Assembly: GCF_000001735.4 (NCBI RefSeq)
Contig: NC_003076.8
Span: forward strand, 3,534,001-3,598,000
Direction of reading: 5' to 3'
DNA: 64,000 nt
DNA from: Arabidopsis thaliana
Taxonomy: Eukaryota > Streptophyta > Magnoliopsida > Brassicales > Brassicaceae
In this document: positions 32,052 through 47,617 of the stretch, in pieces
How positions within the stretch are numbered: the first letter of the stretch is position 1
Layout: the number at the start of each line of letters is the position of its first letter
Program-made: the position numbers and the translations under genes
Notes under the pieces: model-generated
The model's database searches: none
The model's input: only the letters and a program-made list of their open reading frames with translations
What the model was told of the DNA's origin: nothing

Positions 32052-33388
32052 CTTTTGACTTTAACTTGTTGCAAGTCCACAAGGGGTAAGGGTTTTCATT
32101 GTTTTCCGGTTTTTAATATTTTTAAAAAGTTTATTATGTGATGGATTTCCTTTATTTATCGATTATACATGTAAGAAAATTGTCAAAAATACATGTAAAA
32201 AAATGTAATATATACAGATTTGTATTTTTTTGTGTGATGAAAGTATACATGCTTGTTGTATTGATTGATATAAAAGATTGTTCGATTTAAGTATTCTCTT
32301 GTTTTAATTAATGGGCCTACAATTTTGTTGGTCCTTCAAACACAAACATATATACATATACATTTTTGCAGCCACTTTGTAAAATAAACCTCAAGTTGAG
32401 ACTTATTTACAGTGGCTGCCACTGGCATTTAATAATTATTTTTGATAATTAGAAAGTAAATCTTCGAATTAAATATTTGACATTTAACTATATTCCCAAA
32501 ATCTCTCTACATTAACTACACGATTAGTTACTAAAATAAAACTTCCAAAATATTTAACATCATTTAAAAATTACAAAATTATCATTTTTGATATTGCTTT
32601 TTTGCATGACTATAACAATTCGATTATACGCATCAACCCACAGAGATATTTGATAGCAATTAATTATTACAAAATTACAAAATATTTAGACAATGATTCA
32701 TAAACATATCATAAATAAGATCAATATTAATAAAATAAATAGTTTTTTTTACGGGACGGATTGGCGGGACGAGTTTAGCAGGACGTAACTTAATAACAAT
32801 TGTAAACTATAAAATAAAAATATTTTATAGATAGATACAATTTGCAAACTTTTATATATACTAACTTAAAAAAAAAATATTGTCCCCTGCGGTATAAGAC
32901 GGGTTAAAAATCTAGTTGTTATTATTAAAGGAAATAAAATATCCTCATAAAACAATTTGTTGTAATCTATCTTTGGGCTAATGTTCTTATCCTACAAGAC
33001 GAACCCTGACCGTATTCGTCGTAGAAAAAAAATTGCTTCGATCCCATCATTGAGTTCAATAATCGGCGCACAAAGGCCGATTCATAAAAACTCTAGGCCC
33101 ATTAAAGTAAAGCCCATTCTCAACCCTATCCAGTCTCCCTGTATATATATATTTACGACACCAACCCAGCGTTGATATTTAATTTTCTTCAGTCAGAGAT
33201 TTCGAAACCCTAGTCGATTTCGAGATCCAACTAACTCTGCTCCTTATCTCAGGTAAAATTCTCGCTCGAGAACTCAATTGCTTATCCAAAGTTCCAACTG
33301 AAGATGCTTTCCTACTGAATCTTAGGTTAATGTTTTGGATTTGGAATCTTACCCGAAATTTCTCTGCAGCTTGTTGAATTTGCGAAGT
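32052..33388. other. Intergenic: SHN2 3' UTR and UAP56b promoter/5' UTR
   Basis: The first 250 bases are the SHN2 3' UTR. Homology with the UAP56a promoter starts at about 32302. Copy B has Site II (GGCCCATTAAAG, about 33097), a TATA-like TGTATATATATATTT (about 33140), a telo-box near 33206 and the same 5' UTR intron. The middle part (32350-32950) is AT-rich and not alignable by eye. Confidence 0.6.
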
Positions 33389-36686
<3,298 letters not shown>

Positions 36687-37230
36687 ACAAGTAGCATCAT
36701 CTCTGAGGAACGAACCTCTTCAGATTTCAACCTTTTAGGTGTTCAAAGGGGTCATGGAGGTCCACAACTATCTCTCACACCGTTTGTTGCTTCGCTATTT
36801 TAGACTTTTCTATGAGGACAAGTTTTTCCATATATTTAGACCGTTTTGTAACTCTTGAAAAATGAGATTGAGCTACTCTCCAAATCGCGCACAGTTGAGA
36901 GCTCTCCTGTTTTTTGTACTAGTGATGGTTATCTTTAAAATATTAAGATTTCAGGATTTATTCTTTGGCTTGATCATTGATTAAATGTTCCTAGTGAATT
37001 GATCTAGTTTGATGCAAAGCGAATATTATTGAATGTTGATAAGAATCCTGAACGTAAATACCGTCTTTTATGCTGACCAATGAACAAATATTTCATGTAA
37101 TAGTAGTAGGTAAGATTTAAGTTTGCATCAGTCTATCTTAGATACATTTAAACATATTTGAGAAAAGGATTCCTTAAATATTATGATTATGCAATCTAAA
37201 CAGTGAAAGAAATCTAGAGTTTAGGTTTGA
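36687..37230. other. Convergent 3' UTRs of UAP56b and GLR2.5
   Basis: Facing 3' UTRs. The first 250 bases align with the region after UAP56a and the remainder is diverged and AT-rich. No gene is seen. Confidence 0.55.
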
Positions 37231-40200
37231 CTATGCTGACTTTAGCCTTGATAGTGGCGCAACTCTTCTAATGGGTATAGTGTTTGAGGTCAGTTTCTTA
37301 CGACGGACCAAAGCTGTGTCGACTTCCACAATATGATCTCCAACATTACCTTCTTCATTGACTTCTTCTTGAGCTGCATTGGCTTGATCATTTGGTAGAT
37401 TGGGTGAAGCATTGTGTTGTCTCTCTTGGTATCCTCTAGAAGCCAACATGAGTAAGAGTAGAATCACAGAAACAACAAAGACGATCAGAAATAGAGCTTC
37501 AAAGCTGTGGTGGTCGAGCTGGATTGGAGAATCTGATGTAGTCGAGTCCAGACAATGTTTTTCTCCAAGGAACCACTTGTTCTCTATAGCTTTCATGGCA
37601 TCTCCCTCTGTTATGTTCAAGATCTGTCTTGAAATATCTGACACCAATGGAGATCCTAGTGGAAATGCCTGCAAAAATCATTGAGATTTAGTATCACTTC
37701 TGAATGGTGCCAGTGTAGAAAGCTGCTTTTAGTTCATCGTTCACAAGTTTGGTGCGTACAGGCCAAAACGTTTGAATGTTAGCTAAAAGTGGTTTTGACT
37801 ACAAGCGGTGTACCTCTCTTCTGCTGCCACCATTAAAAGTCTAAATAAAAAGCAATCAGCTCCACTTACAAAGCCAAAGCCATCAGCCTTAAAGGTAGGC
37901 TCGATGATGGAATACTCTGAGCAATACTTAGCCATGAAAAGCTTGATATAAGCGACCTCATCGAACGCAGCATCAATCCCGCCATTGCTGCTCTTGTGAA
38001 GAAAAAGTTCACGCATCTCTTCAGGAGAATTATATGTCTTTAACCTCGATTCATCGAAACGCATTTGTTTCAGCCTTTCGAATGTAAACGAACCAGTTTG
38101 ATATCCAATGTTCACTCCGCTCTTCCTCAAATCATCCATGTGTCTCACTGTTGGTCGAAGCTCTTGAACTGTCAGCATCGATGTCAGTGTTGCTGTGTAG
38201 CTCTGAGTCAGAATTAGCAACACAAAGCACCAAACCACAACAAGAACCCTTGTAAAAAAGCTCTCTGATGGCCTCCCTATAAAGAAAATGTTTGTAGATC
38301 AGTTTTCTTGTTTCAAAGATTTTCAAGTAAATTGGTAATGGTTAGTAGCTGAAGTTGTGTGTGACAGAGATTAACTCACTGTGTGCGAAAAAGAGAGTCG
38401 AAAACGAGAAGTAGAACACACTAGATATTTTATCAATTATCATCTGTTCCCTGAACTCCTCATCTGCTTGGTACTCAAAAATCCAAACCATGATTCCAAT
38501 GTAGAGAAAAGAAGCAGCAGTGACCAACCATAGCTCCTTTGTTAAAGGCTTTAAGAAGACCCATTCTCCTTTTTCTTTCCCATCCTTGACTGGTACAAGG
38601 AATACAATTCCGGTCTCCGAGTATGGCAACGCGAAATCAACATAATGCGACCGATTAGCCAAAATTGTTGTATCACCTACAGCTCCATCAAACTCCTGTC
38701 AACATCATTTGTAAAAAAGATATTAACATTTTAGCTCAATATTGGCTCTCCACCCTATTGTAGACGCCTTAACTATCAAAAACAAAAAAAAACTTTTACA
38801 GGTCTCATGATTATGTATGTATATAAGAAAGAAAAAAAAAAAAGAGGAATTGTTTTTTCAAATGGTTAGGGATCAGAGTAACTTACCCCAAGAAACACAT
38901 TATAAACCATTTCATCGTAACTTCCACGAGGTTTTCCATCAGGCGTATCAAAGGGGATGTACTCATAGGAGACAGCATATGGCATTTGGCTCATTACCGT
39001 GTTGAAAACATCTATGCAAAACCCGGTGACCGTTGGAACATTAGTATTTTCATCCTTGGTTACCTCAACAAAATTGTTGAAACCATCCTTCTTTGGAACT
39101 GCTATTCGCAGCTTCTTTGCGTTTGTTGGGAATTCCCAACCTTTAGGCACAAAAATAGTGTCACCAGGCCATATTATCGGTCTAAGGCGACGGGAGCTGT
39201 GAGACACTTTATCTACTCTTAAGCTCTTTACTAATCCTACTTTTGATTTCCAAAATCCAACCGTTCTTTCACCGCTTTCCTCTATATTGATAATCTTGAA
39301 AGTCGTCGCCTCTAGCTTTCCGTTTTTTAGCTGAAATCTCCCGGCAACACCTTTGAAACTGACTGTTGACAAGGCATCAAGAAGCTTGGGACCAGATAGA
39401 GCAACGCCGAGTTCATCAAGATCAGTCCCAATATCATCTCTTGAAGTGTCTTCTTTGGTCGTGTTGAAACTCATGTTTACGTGCCTAATTTCCTCAACTG
39501 ACATTGCAAGTGCTGTGGCAGCATCATAAGCCCAACATGCAAAGTTGTTCAGCTCTTCTCCTCCGAATCTTTTTTGCCAACGAGCTTCAAGATGTAGTAG
39601 CTCTTTGGATTTTGCAAAATATGTCTTGACGCCCAAGACACCATGCATATTCACCAAGCTTGATTCCCCCATTATACTCATGAGATCAGCTATACCATTT
39701 GTGACTATCCATACATATCCTTTGCTCAGCATATCAATCTCTTTTGCTATCGAAAAGAGTCTTGACCCGAGATCAGGCAGCATGTGCACGATAAAAACCC
39801 TAGTAGGCATGGTCATTAGTTTGTAAAGCTCTTTCTTGATTTGATCATCAGAGTAATGTAATGAGATGGCACTTCGGTATCGGATACGAACATTAATCTC
39901 TTGAAAAGCATCAACTAAGTTAGGAAGAATACCTTCTCCGAACTCATTGTCTACATATATAGGCACAACTTCTCTCCATCTAAATGACTCTATGATGGCG
40001 CTAATGGCTTGGACTTGAGACGAATCGTCGTGAGTGGCTCTGATGAAATATGGACTACGGAGGGAATCAAGAAGAGGGCTTGTTGCAGAGAATGAAATGA
40101 TTGGAACTTTAGATTGGTTTCCAAGGTTGATTAAAAATGGAGCTTGCATTGAAGTCCCTGGTCCAATAATGGCCACCACTTCCCTCTTCTTTATCAAGTA

Positions 40201-40742
40201 TAAAGCTACAGAGTTAAGGTTATTTACCGTTTGCATTATAAGTGTAATGCATTTAAACTCTGTGTTAAAAAATATATTTATATTTATATAAAAAAAAACC
40301 TAGACAGTTGACTATATTTTATAAAAAGAAAAAGTGTTTCCATAACATTAGGATTGTTCATGTGCTATAGGCAAGGCTTTCAAGGCATACAATTATAAAT
40401 ATCATATTAAAATATAGCATTAACAACATATTGTAATAAAATTTAATGTACGCAAGATCGAGTACCTGAAGCGGCAGCACCAACAACAGTTTGTTTGGAG
40501 TCTCGGACGTTGAGGACAATCCTTGTCTTGAAGCCATTATGAGTATTATAAAATTCCGACAGAGACATATTGATAGCTCGCAAGCTCAAATCTGCTAATG
40601 TCACATTACTGCCAAGAACAATCCCCACTTTAACTTGTAAAGCTTCCTTTTGAGATTTCCCGAGTGATAATACTAAGAAGACGAGGAAAATTAAAAGCCA
40701 TAATGAAAGAAAACGAGACACGAGATGATGGAAAAGAGACAT
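37231..40742 (-). CDS. GLR2.5: Glutamate receptor-like channel, clade 2
   Basis: Paralogue of GLR2.6 in the duplicated block. Exons are 40742-40466, 40205-38887, 38695-38380, 38276-37870 and 37668-37231, giving 918 residues. The architecture is the same: signal peptide (LSLWLLIFLVFLVLSL), amino-terminal ligand domain, S1/S2 ligand-binding halves, the pore motif SYTATLTSMLTV and a last membrane helix. All five exons end at positions matching GLR2.6. The C-terminal tail is shorter because it lacks the 12-residue repeats, and intron 1 is only 260 bases because it lacks the MITE region. The exon 3/4 junction codon encodes Arg where GLR2.6 has Met. Confidence 0.95.
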
Positions 40743-42945
40743 AACTATGATGATTTCATAACTACAAGGGGATCGGAGAGACTACGGGTCAAATAAAATG
40801 ATAGTTTTGAAGAAGATAACCAATTCAGTCTAATTACGTGACGGAATTTGCAAGTAGACTATATTAATTTAAATGATTTAATAACATACCTTAGAGAAGA
40901 CTTTTTTTGGTCATTTTGGAGAAGTAACGCGTTATCCAGGCCTTATGAGGAAAATACGTGGTCTTCCAAAAACATTACATTATTATTATTAAGGTGATAC
41001 TAAATATCAACTAAGTGACTAGCTTTGCTTAATTAAGCCAACATTTAAATTTGACTAGAACGAATTAAAAAATCAAATATTTTTTAAAAATGTATATAAT
41101 TTTCAGAAAGAATAATGTATATTAGAGGTTAGTTTGCGAGAAAAAAAAAGATTAGAGGTGAGTTTATTTTTTTCTTTTTCTTTAAAACCTATTAAATCAT
41201 ACGGCCGACTTCGTGTCACACCACACGTAGAAATAGGTGGAAGAAAACCTAGTTGACCGAAGATTATTAAAAAGTCTTTACATGACTAAGTTGAACATTT
41301 GACTTGCTTTTATTCGTAATCACTTTTTTTTTGTTCTTTAAACAAAAAATTTCATGATTGTGTATTTGCGTTCATTTAAATTTTCACATTCTTCATTGAG
41401 CGCGTTAACTTAGATTATTTTTCGTATATCTATATTGTGTTTCTATGTTGGATTTGACACCTACAATGTTATTTTTTGCTAAAACCTTTGAGGATATTAT
41501 TACGCTTAAAAGTATGTTTAAATTTTCATTCTGATGATACCATAATGTCACACAATTTCATACTCCGAACTGAAAACATAGACGTGTAACACGTGTTGGG
41601 TATAATCTTCTTCATGGGATCGTTCATGTATTCTTGGGAACTAATATATATTCTCGTTGCTGTTGAGATTTTGTATCAAAAGGGTTTAAAGAGACTGTAC
41701 AGTTTGAGGTTTAGAGTTCATGGTTTGTTAGCCAACACGTCAAGGCAGGCCCAACATAAATTGATGTCTAAAGCAAAAATAAAATAAAATTTAAGCCTTT
41801 ATAAAAAGAGTTGCAATCCTTTTTACAAAAAGTTGGAGAATTTGGCCTCATCTTGTGGTAAAGCCAGTCGATGAAAAAATTCAGGTCGTGGTAAAAGCTG
41901 CCAGTAGGTGAAAATTGTTCCAAAAACTACAAAAAGGATTTTCTGCTAAAATCTTCTACATGTCCATATTTTCATCGAAGATCTACTATTTATCCAACAA
42001 GTTTTTAAGATTTTCAAGGATTTTAAAGGATTTTCTTTGCGACCAGGGTGAGAGACCTTTTCTCTTTTCAACGTACAATATTTACATGATTTTTTTTTTG
42101 TTAATATGTAGAATAGTCTTTTTAGTTTTCTTAAGAAATTACTGTGACAATTTTTTTTAGACAATGTATTCAAAATTTGTTTATTAGGGAAAATATGTTC
42201 TGGCTTAAGAACTTGTAAATTGGTGGATATACAATTGTTGAAAATTTTAATTATTCTTTACCAATTTGAGTAACATATAAATGGTAATGATTAATATTAT
42301 AAATAAATGAAAAGATTAAATAATCCCCAATTAGATTTAAAAAAAAAAGATTAGGATAGAAGGAAATGACACCATTAAATAGTTTTTTTCTTTTTTTTTG
42401 TCATCAAATTTTATTTAGAGCTCAACCATTAAATAGTTTTAAAATACAATTTCTTATTGACCACCTTAATTAGGAAACAACTTTAGAGTCTAATTATAGT
42501 TAAGACTCATTTAGTAAATAATGATTTGCTAAAAACGTTTGACCAATAAACTCATTTTTATTTTACTTTTAAATTTTATTGTCATTAAAATTCAATGTCA
42601 ATAGTCAACTAAACTCCAAGAGAAGCTTGTCATTAGGTGTAAAATTTACATGTAACAGAACAAACTTAGAAAAAAAAGTTCATTTCTTAAACTTTTCTTT
42701 AGTAACTGTTACTTTGAAACTATCAATAAAATCTAGTTTGTGGTTGGATACGAAAATTAACTCTTTACATTTATTATCTTAAATAACCTTCTAAATCATG
42801 TGACCCTCATATGTGTATAAAAACAAACCAATCTGATAGGGACAATTATATTCCAACAATCTACATATCAATTTTTCACAGTTTTAATCTTTTTCGCAAT
42901 CTAGTTTTTTTCTTCCCAAAGCTCTCTTCGAATCCGAGATCGATC
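40743..42945. other. Intergenic: GLR2.5 promoter and orphan gene promoter
   Basis: The first 250 bases are the GLR2.5 promoter, alignable with GLR2.6, including AACGCGTT at 40926-40933. The rest is AT-rich without a supported gene. A TATA box (TATAAAAA, 42816-42823) precedes the gene starting at 42946. Confidence 0.55.
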
Positions 42946-43854
42946 ATGTCACCACCCTCCATAGAACAACTACACACTTTTCATGCCAAAGACAGAAAAA
43001 TATTCTCAAAACTTGTCCTAAAATTCTCAAAAACCCCAGCTGAATCACTTCTTATCATGGCTACATGGTTTTGGCTTGAGGACTTTTTTTCTCAAAACAT
43101 CTTATCAACCATATTGGCTTTAAGCGATCCAGTCATTATGGCTTTAGCTAACGAGGCTGTCTTGTGCTTCCAATGCCTTGATTCTGCTGAGCAGCCAAAT
43201 GACTTCAATCAGATCCCTCTTACTGCAGAACTCTTAGCAAAAGACATATCTCTTCAAATATTTCACAAACACCGATACAGTGCTATTGCAGGAATCAGAA
43301 ACTTTTTAACCACTGTTTGTTCTAGAATATTTTCTGATATTCTTCAACGAGCTCTTCCACCTTCTTCATCATATCCTTTTGTCACCAGACTCCGCCATCC
43401 TCTTATCATCCCCGGCTTTCCCCATCCGACGTTTGGGAGCATCAATGTTATGCATGATGTTGTTGTTGGGGATAATCTCTACAACAACAACTTATTCCCA
43501 TGTTCTCATGGTCTATGGGGTTGGAACGCTAGCTGCATCGCAACTGATAACGAAAGGACTATGTTTATAACATTTTCTCGTGGGTTTCCTGTTTCGCAAG
43601 CGGAGGTGAAACGATTTTTCACCAAAAACTATGGAGAAAATTGTGTTGAAGGCGTTTACATGAAAGAGGACAACAAGAACTTCCTTAACGCAAATGGGAA
43701 TGACAATGGTCAACAACAATCACTATTCGCAAAGCTGGTCTTAAATTCAGTTGCTACTGTGGATCGTATACTCGACGGCGAGAAGATAAAAAGGTTTAAG
43801 TCTAATGGAAAACATATTTGGGCTCGTAAGTATAGCATGACTAGAGATGATTAA
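42946..43854 (+). CDS. Plant-specific protein, weak RRM-like C-terminus
   Basis: Intronless gene of 302 residues; function unknown. The N-terminal half (MSPPSIEQLHTFHAKDRKIF and ESLLIMATWFWLEDF) is helical and belongs to a small plant family of uncharacterised proteins I recall only loosely. The C-terminal part (about 205-245) has RTMFITFSRGFPVSQAEVKR followed by FFTKNYGENCVEGVYM, resembling RNP-2/RNP-1 strands of a divergent RRM fold. An upstream in-frame ATG at 42811 is rejected as the start because a TATA box lies just after it at 42816. The position corresponds to AT5G11220. Confidence 0.75.
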   Translation: MSPPSIEQLHTFHAKDRKIFSKLVLKFSKTPAESLLIMATWFWLEDFFSQNILSTILALSDPVIMALANEAVLCFQCLDSAEQPNDFNQIPLTAELLAKDISLQIFHKHRYSAIAGIRNFLTTVCSRIFSDILQRALPPSSSYPFVTRLRHPLIIPGFPHPTFGSINVMHDVVVGDNLYNNNLFPCSHGLWGWNASCIATDNERTMFITFSRGFPVSQAEVKRFFTKNYGENCVEGVYMKEDNKNFLNANGNDNGQQQSLFAKLVLNSVATVDRILDGEKIKRFKSNGKHIWARKYSMTRDD

Positions 43855-44295
43855 TTTAGTTTTTCTTTTTTTGTTTTGTTATTCTCTGATAACAAAGTCT
43901 TTATATTATGTTGATGTGATTCAATAACAAGAAAACATATGTAACACCCCAAAGACGATTTGGGCTTCTTCATTTTTGAAGGCAATATGTTTTCACATAA
44001 CTAAATTTGAGGTTAAATGTCACTCTATATATCCAATATATATACTTGTAAATACACCCATGGTCTTTAACTCTTTATAATCCTATGACTTGTAACAAAC
44101 TTCAAAGTAAAATTGTTAACGTTTACATTCTGAATTGTATGTAGTATTTTTCGCAATCGATCCAGAATTATCATAGCTTTATGTCGGCAAACAACCATAG
44201 AGTTACTTCTTGATAACAAAAATAATCAAATCGTAAACTGCGGAATCAACTATGGAAAAGCTAAAGGTCATTATAGAATAAACTGAAAACGAATT

Positions 44296-44366
44296 GCGTC
44301 TGCCGGGAGTCGAACCCGGGTCTATTGCTTGGAAGGCAATTATCCTAACCGTTGGACTACAGACGC
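44296..44366 (-). tRNA. tRNA-Gly (anticodon TCC)
   Basis: Read on the minus strand, the acceptor stem GCGTCTG pairs with CAGACGC. The anticodon stem ATTGC/GCAAT encloses CTTCCAA, giving anticodon TCC (glycine, GGA codons). The T arm reads CCGGGTTCGACTCCCGG. The gene has no intron and no encoded CCA. Upstream it has the CAA motif common before plant tRNA genes (TTCAATAA), and downstream a TTTT terminator for RNA polymerase III (complement of 44286-44289). Confidence 0.97.
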
Positions 44367-45996
44367 TTATTGAAAATTCAACACGGTTTATGTATATATA
44401 CTTTAATCCATGTCAAAAGTGGACTACAGAATATAAATTTCAATTGTCAGGCCTAATGGGCCATTCCCATCCCTGGAGGAAGATCTAAGAAAAAAAAGAT
44501 ATCCATATAAAGTTGTGGAGCCATCTCTAGTTTGTAGTAGACTGGACTGGACTCGTTGATCGTTATTCGCGGAACTTCATGGTTAAAAAATGTAGAAGTT
44601 ATAAACTTGATGAATGAATAAAATCCTTATATCTGAAGAATAGCCACTTAGGTATATTTCATTGATATTTTAAGGGATACGTGTATATGTGATTACTGGT
44701 TAGTATTCAACAAAACCCCTCAAATCCTTTTATACAAAGGCTAAAGTAAAATACGATATAACCATTATGATTGGCTAGGCGTGAACATGACATGATTAGT
44801 ATTGTTTGGCAGGTTAACTCTACAATACCACAAGAACATCTGGCAAATTAATCGGTCCATTCGTTGAGTTTTCGGGTGTTTGGTTGTTTTTTGACAAATT
44901 AAATACTCGAATACTTGGATTAAAAGTTGTTAGTCAACGAATTGGAGTCTCACATCAAATCATGCAATTTGTTAGGTAACGACTTGCACATCTTTTATTT
45001 TAGTAGTTCGGAAGGTGTCCAAACGAAAGGGATTTATGAACTATAAAAGAATACAGTATTATTACCAAATCATTATATTGAGACTATATATAATATAATT
45101 TACTTACCAAAAAGCCTGAATTACGCATTGACTAATAAATATCCAAAATCGAGAATGTCATCTCTATTTTGTCTGTCGATAATGATTTATTGATACCATT
45201 GATGTTTCACAAACCCTGAAGTAATATCATCCACCAAATCAGTTTTGTTTTGCTAAGATGATGGAGATGGAGATGGTGATTGGTGAGAATGGTGCGGTTA
45301 AAAACAGAAGATAATGGATCATTGTGGTTAGTAATAATTTAACATCACTTAGAGTAAGTGGCTTTATTCAACTCGATATATATATTTGTTTAAATTCTTC
45401 AACTCGATATATATTCTTCAACACACTCCCTAAAATAGAATATTCAGCAAATTAATAGTACGACAAAAAGAAAGCATCCCAAGTCCCACACTAAGAAAAT
45501 AAAATTGCTCAATGGCGTTTTCCACATTGTAACAGAATTATTGTTTTTGTCATATTCTTATATGATTATTCCAAACTTATTACAATATTATCTATCAAAA
45601 TGTCTCCAGCATCAAATACTAGATGAACTAACAGTCTTCGAAAGCCGAGTACCAACCCATACAAGATGACAAAAACAAATTTGATATTATTCATCAATCA
45701 CAAGTAGAGTGTCTTAATTTTCTTTTCCATTTTTGTATATATGGATGTTAATAAAAGACAAAATATAAAATATAAAAAACAAATATTTGATTATTTTTCC
45801 CCTAGCGGGAAAAACATGTCCAAGCGACAAAGGCATTGAATCACAATTCACACAAAACGCGCATCACAAGCCGCGTGACTTTGGTGAGACGCATGAATCT
45901 CACTCACCTGAACGGTGAACGCTCGACGCGCGTTGTCCTAACACCATTTTCCTCCTGGTGTCTTGTGAACGCTATTGGGCTTTTGGTTGCAATCAG

Positions 45997-46035
45997 TGGG
46001 CCCAATTACATTTTTGTCGGCAATCAATGGGCCCA
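45997..46035. promoter_or_regulatory. Paired TGGGCCCA Site II-type elements
   Basis: Two palindromic TGGGCCCA sites at 45997-46004 and 46028-46035, each inside a near-repeat CAATCA(G/A)TGGGCCCA, 31 bases apart. TGGGCC/GGCCCA motifs are TCP-factor targets in promoters of plant growth genes. They lie about 530 bases upstream of the transporter ATG. Confidence 0.5.
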
Positions 46036-46561
46036 CTAAAACAAAACACTTATTTAAGGAAACAAATCTGTATTATGGTAACAAATTGTTCATTGAAATG
46101 TTTATTTATAAAGATCTTGGCTGATTGAACGAAAAATCTATCACGGATTTATCTACCAACTAATTAATGGTAAACAAATTTCTTATTTTGTAATGAAATT
46201 TTCTTAAAAACAAATTTTTTCACATTGGATTTTATAAGTACGAGAAGATTTACATAAACTAATAAATCTTTTAGTTGTTATCTCAATAAATTTCGTGGCT
46301 ATCGTTTCTATTTATTTAATTTCTCCATTCACATTATTATCGTTTATTATTTATAAAAAATAATAATATTTCAAACGTATAAATATATCGTGAAACCAAA
46401 ACATGGAAGAGCACAACTAAATCACTTCCTTGTGAAGACTTTTTTTTATTCACGATCTCACCAAAACTAACAAACTCTATCCTGCGCCGCCACTTCACCA
46501 CCGTCGTATCCGCCGCTTCAGCACCGTACGGAGAAGCGAATCTCAACACCAATCCGTCGCA

Positions 46562-47617
46562 ATGGGGAAAGGTGGCGCACTAAGCGAAAGCGTGATAAAG
46601 AACATCGTTCTCTCATACAGCTACGTAGCGATATGGATCTTCTTAAGCTTCACAGTAATTGTCTACAACAAATACATCCTCGACAAGAAGATGTACAATT
46701 GGCCATTCCCGATCTCACTCACAATGATCCACATGTCCTTTTGTTCAACCCTAGCTTTTCTCATCATCAAGGTTTTCAAATTCGTCGAGCCAGTTAAAAT
46801 GACTCGCGAGACTTACCTGAGATCCGTCGTACCGATCGGTGCTTTGTACGCTCTCTCACTCTGGTTATCGAATTCCGCTTACATTTACCTATCAGTCTCC
46901 TTTATCCAGATGCTTAAAGCTCTCATGCCTGTAGCTGTTTACTCAATCGGTGTTCTGTTTAAAAAGGAAGGATTCAAATCTGATACTATGATGAACATGT
47001 TATCGATTTCGTTTGGTGTTGCGATTGCTGCTTATGGTGAAGCTAGGTTTGATGTTTGGGGTGTGATTCTTCAGCTTGGTGCTGTTGCTTTTGAAGCTAC
47101 TCGTTTGGTTTTGATTCAGATCTTGTTAGGAGATAAAGGGATTAAGCTTAATCCCATTACTTCGTTATATTACGTTGCTCCTTGTTGTTTGGCCTTCTTG
47201 TTTATTCCATGGATCTACGTTGAGTTTCCTGTTCTTAGAGATACGTCTAGCTTCCACTTGGATTACGCAATTTTCGGAGCGAATTCGTTTTGTGCGTTTG
47301 CGTTGAATCTTGCTGTGTTTCTTTTGGTTGGGAAGACATCTGCTTTGACTATGAATGTTGCTGGTGTGGTTAAGGATTGGCTCTTGATTGCTTTCTCATG
47401 GTCTGTGATTAAGGATACTGTGACTCCTATTAATCTTTTCGGGTACGGGATTGCGTTCTTGGGAGTTGCGTATTATAATCACGCCAAGTTACAGGCTTTG
47501 AAGGCTAAAGAGGAGGAGAAGAAGAAGATTCAGCAAGCTGATGAGGAGAGTGGTCGGTTGCTTGAAGAGAGGGAAGGTGATGTTGAAGGTAAGAAGAATG
47601 ATCAGTCTGGTAATTAA
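46562..47617 (+). CDS. Nucleotide-sugar/triose-phosphate translocator family protein
   Basis: Intronless 351-residue integral membrane protein of the drug/metabolite transporter superfamily, TPT-like branch. About ten hydrophobic helices span residues 15-310 (for example [39 protein letters not shown] and [19 protein letters not shown]). A lysine-rich then acidic cytosolic tail ([17 protein letters not shown]) follows. It is in the group of plant proteins with a conserved KD pair (here GVVKDWLLI), expected in Golgi or ER membranes; the transported sugar cannot be told. The absence of a plastid transit peptide argues against a chloroplast phosphate translocator. Corresponds to AT5G11230. Confidence 0.92.
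   Translation: MGKGGALSESVIKNIVLSYSYVAIWIFLSFTVIVYNKYILDKKMYNWPFPISLTMIHMSFCSTLAFLIIKVFKFVEPVKMTRETYLRSVVPIGALYALSLWLSNSAYIYLSVSFIQMLKALMPVAVYSIGVLFKKEGFKSDTMMNMLSISFGVAIAAYGEARFDVWGVILQLGAVAFEATRLVLIQILLGDKGIKLNPITSLYYVAPCCLAFLFIPWIYVEFPVLRDTSSFHLDYAIFGANSFCAFALNLAVFLLVGKTSALTMNVAGVVKDWLLIAFSWSVIKDTVTPINLFGYGIAFLGVAYYNHAKLQALKAKEEEKKKIQQADEESGRLLEEREGDVEGKKNDQSGN

Larger units (their letters stand above)
43855..46561. other. Intergenic region containing a tRNA gene
   Basis: AT-rich DNA with one tRNA gene (44296-44366, minus). No other gene is supported between 44370 and 46561. A more GC-rich stretch at 45850-45950 has no coding signal. Two palindromic TGGGCCCA elements lie in the promoter of the next gene. 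Confidence 0.55.

Noticed and set aside
42811..42945. N-terminal extension of the orphan gene from the ATG at 42811
   Set aside because: A TATA box sits just after this ATG (42816-42823), so it should be upstream of the transcription start; the ATG at 42946 fits better.
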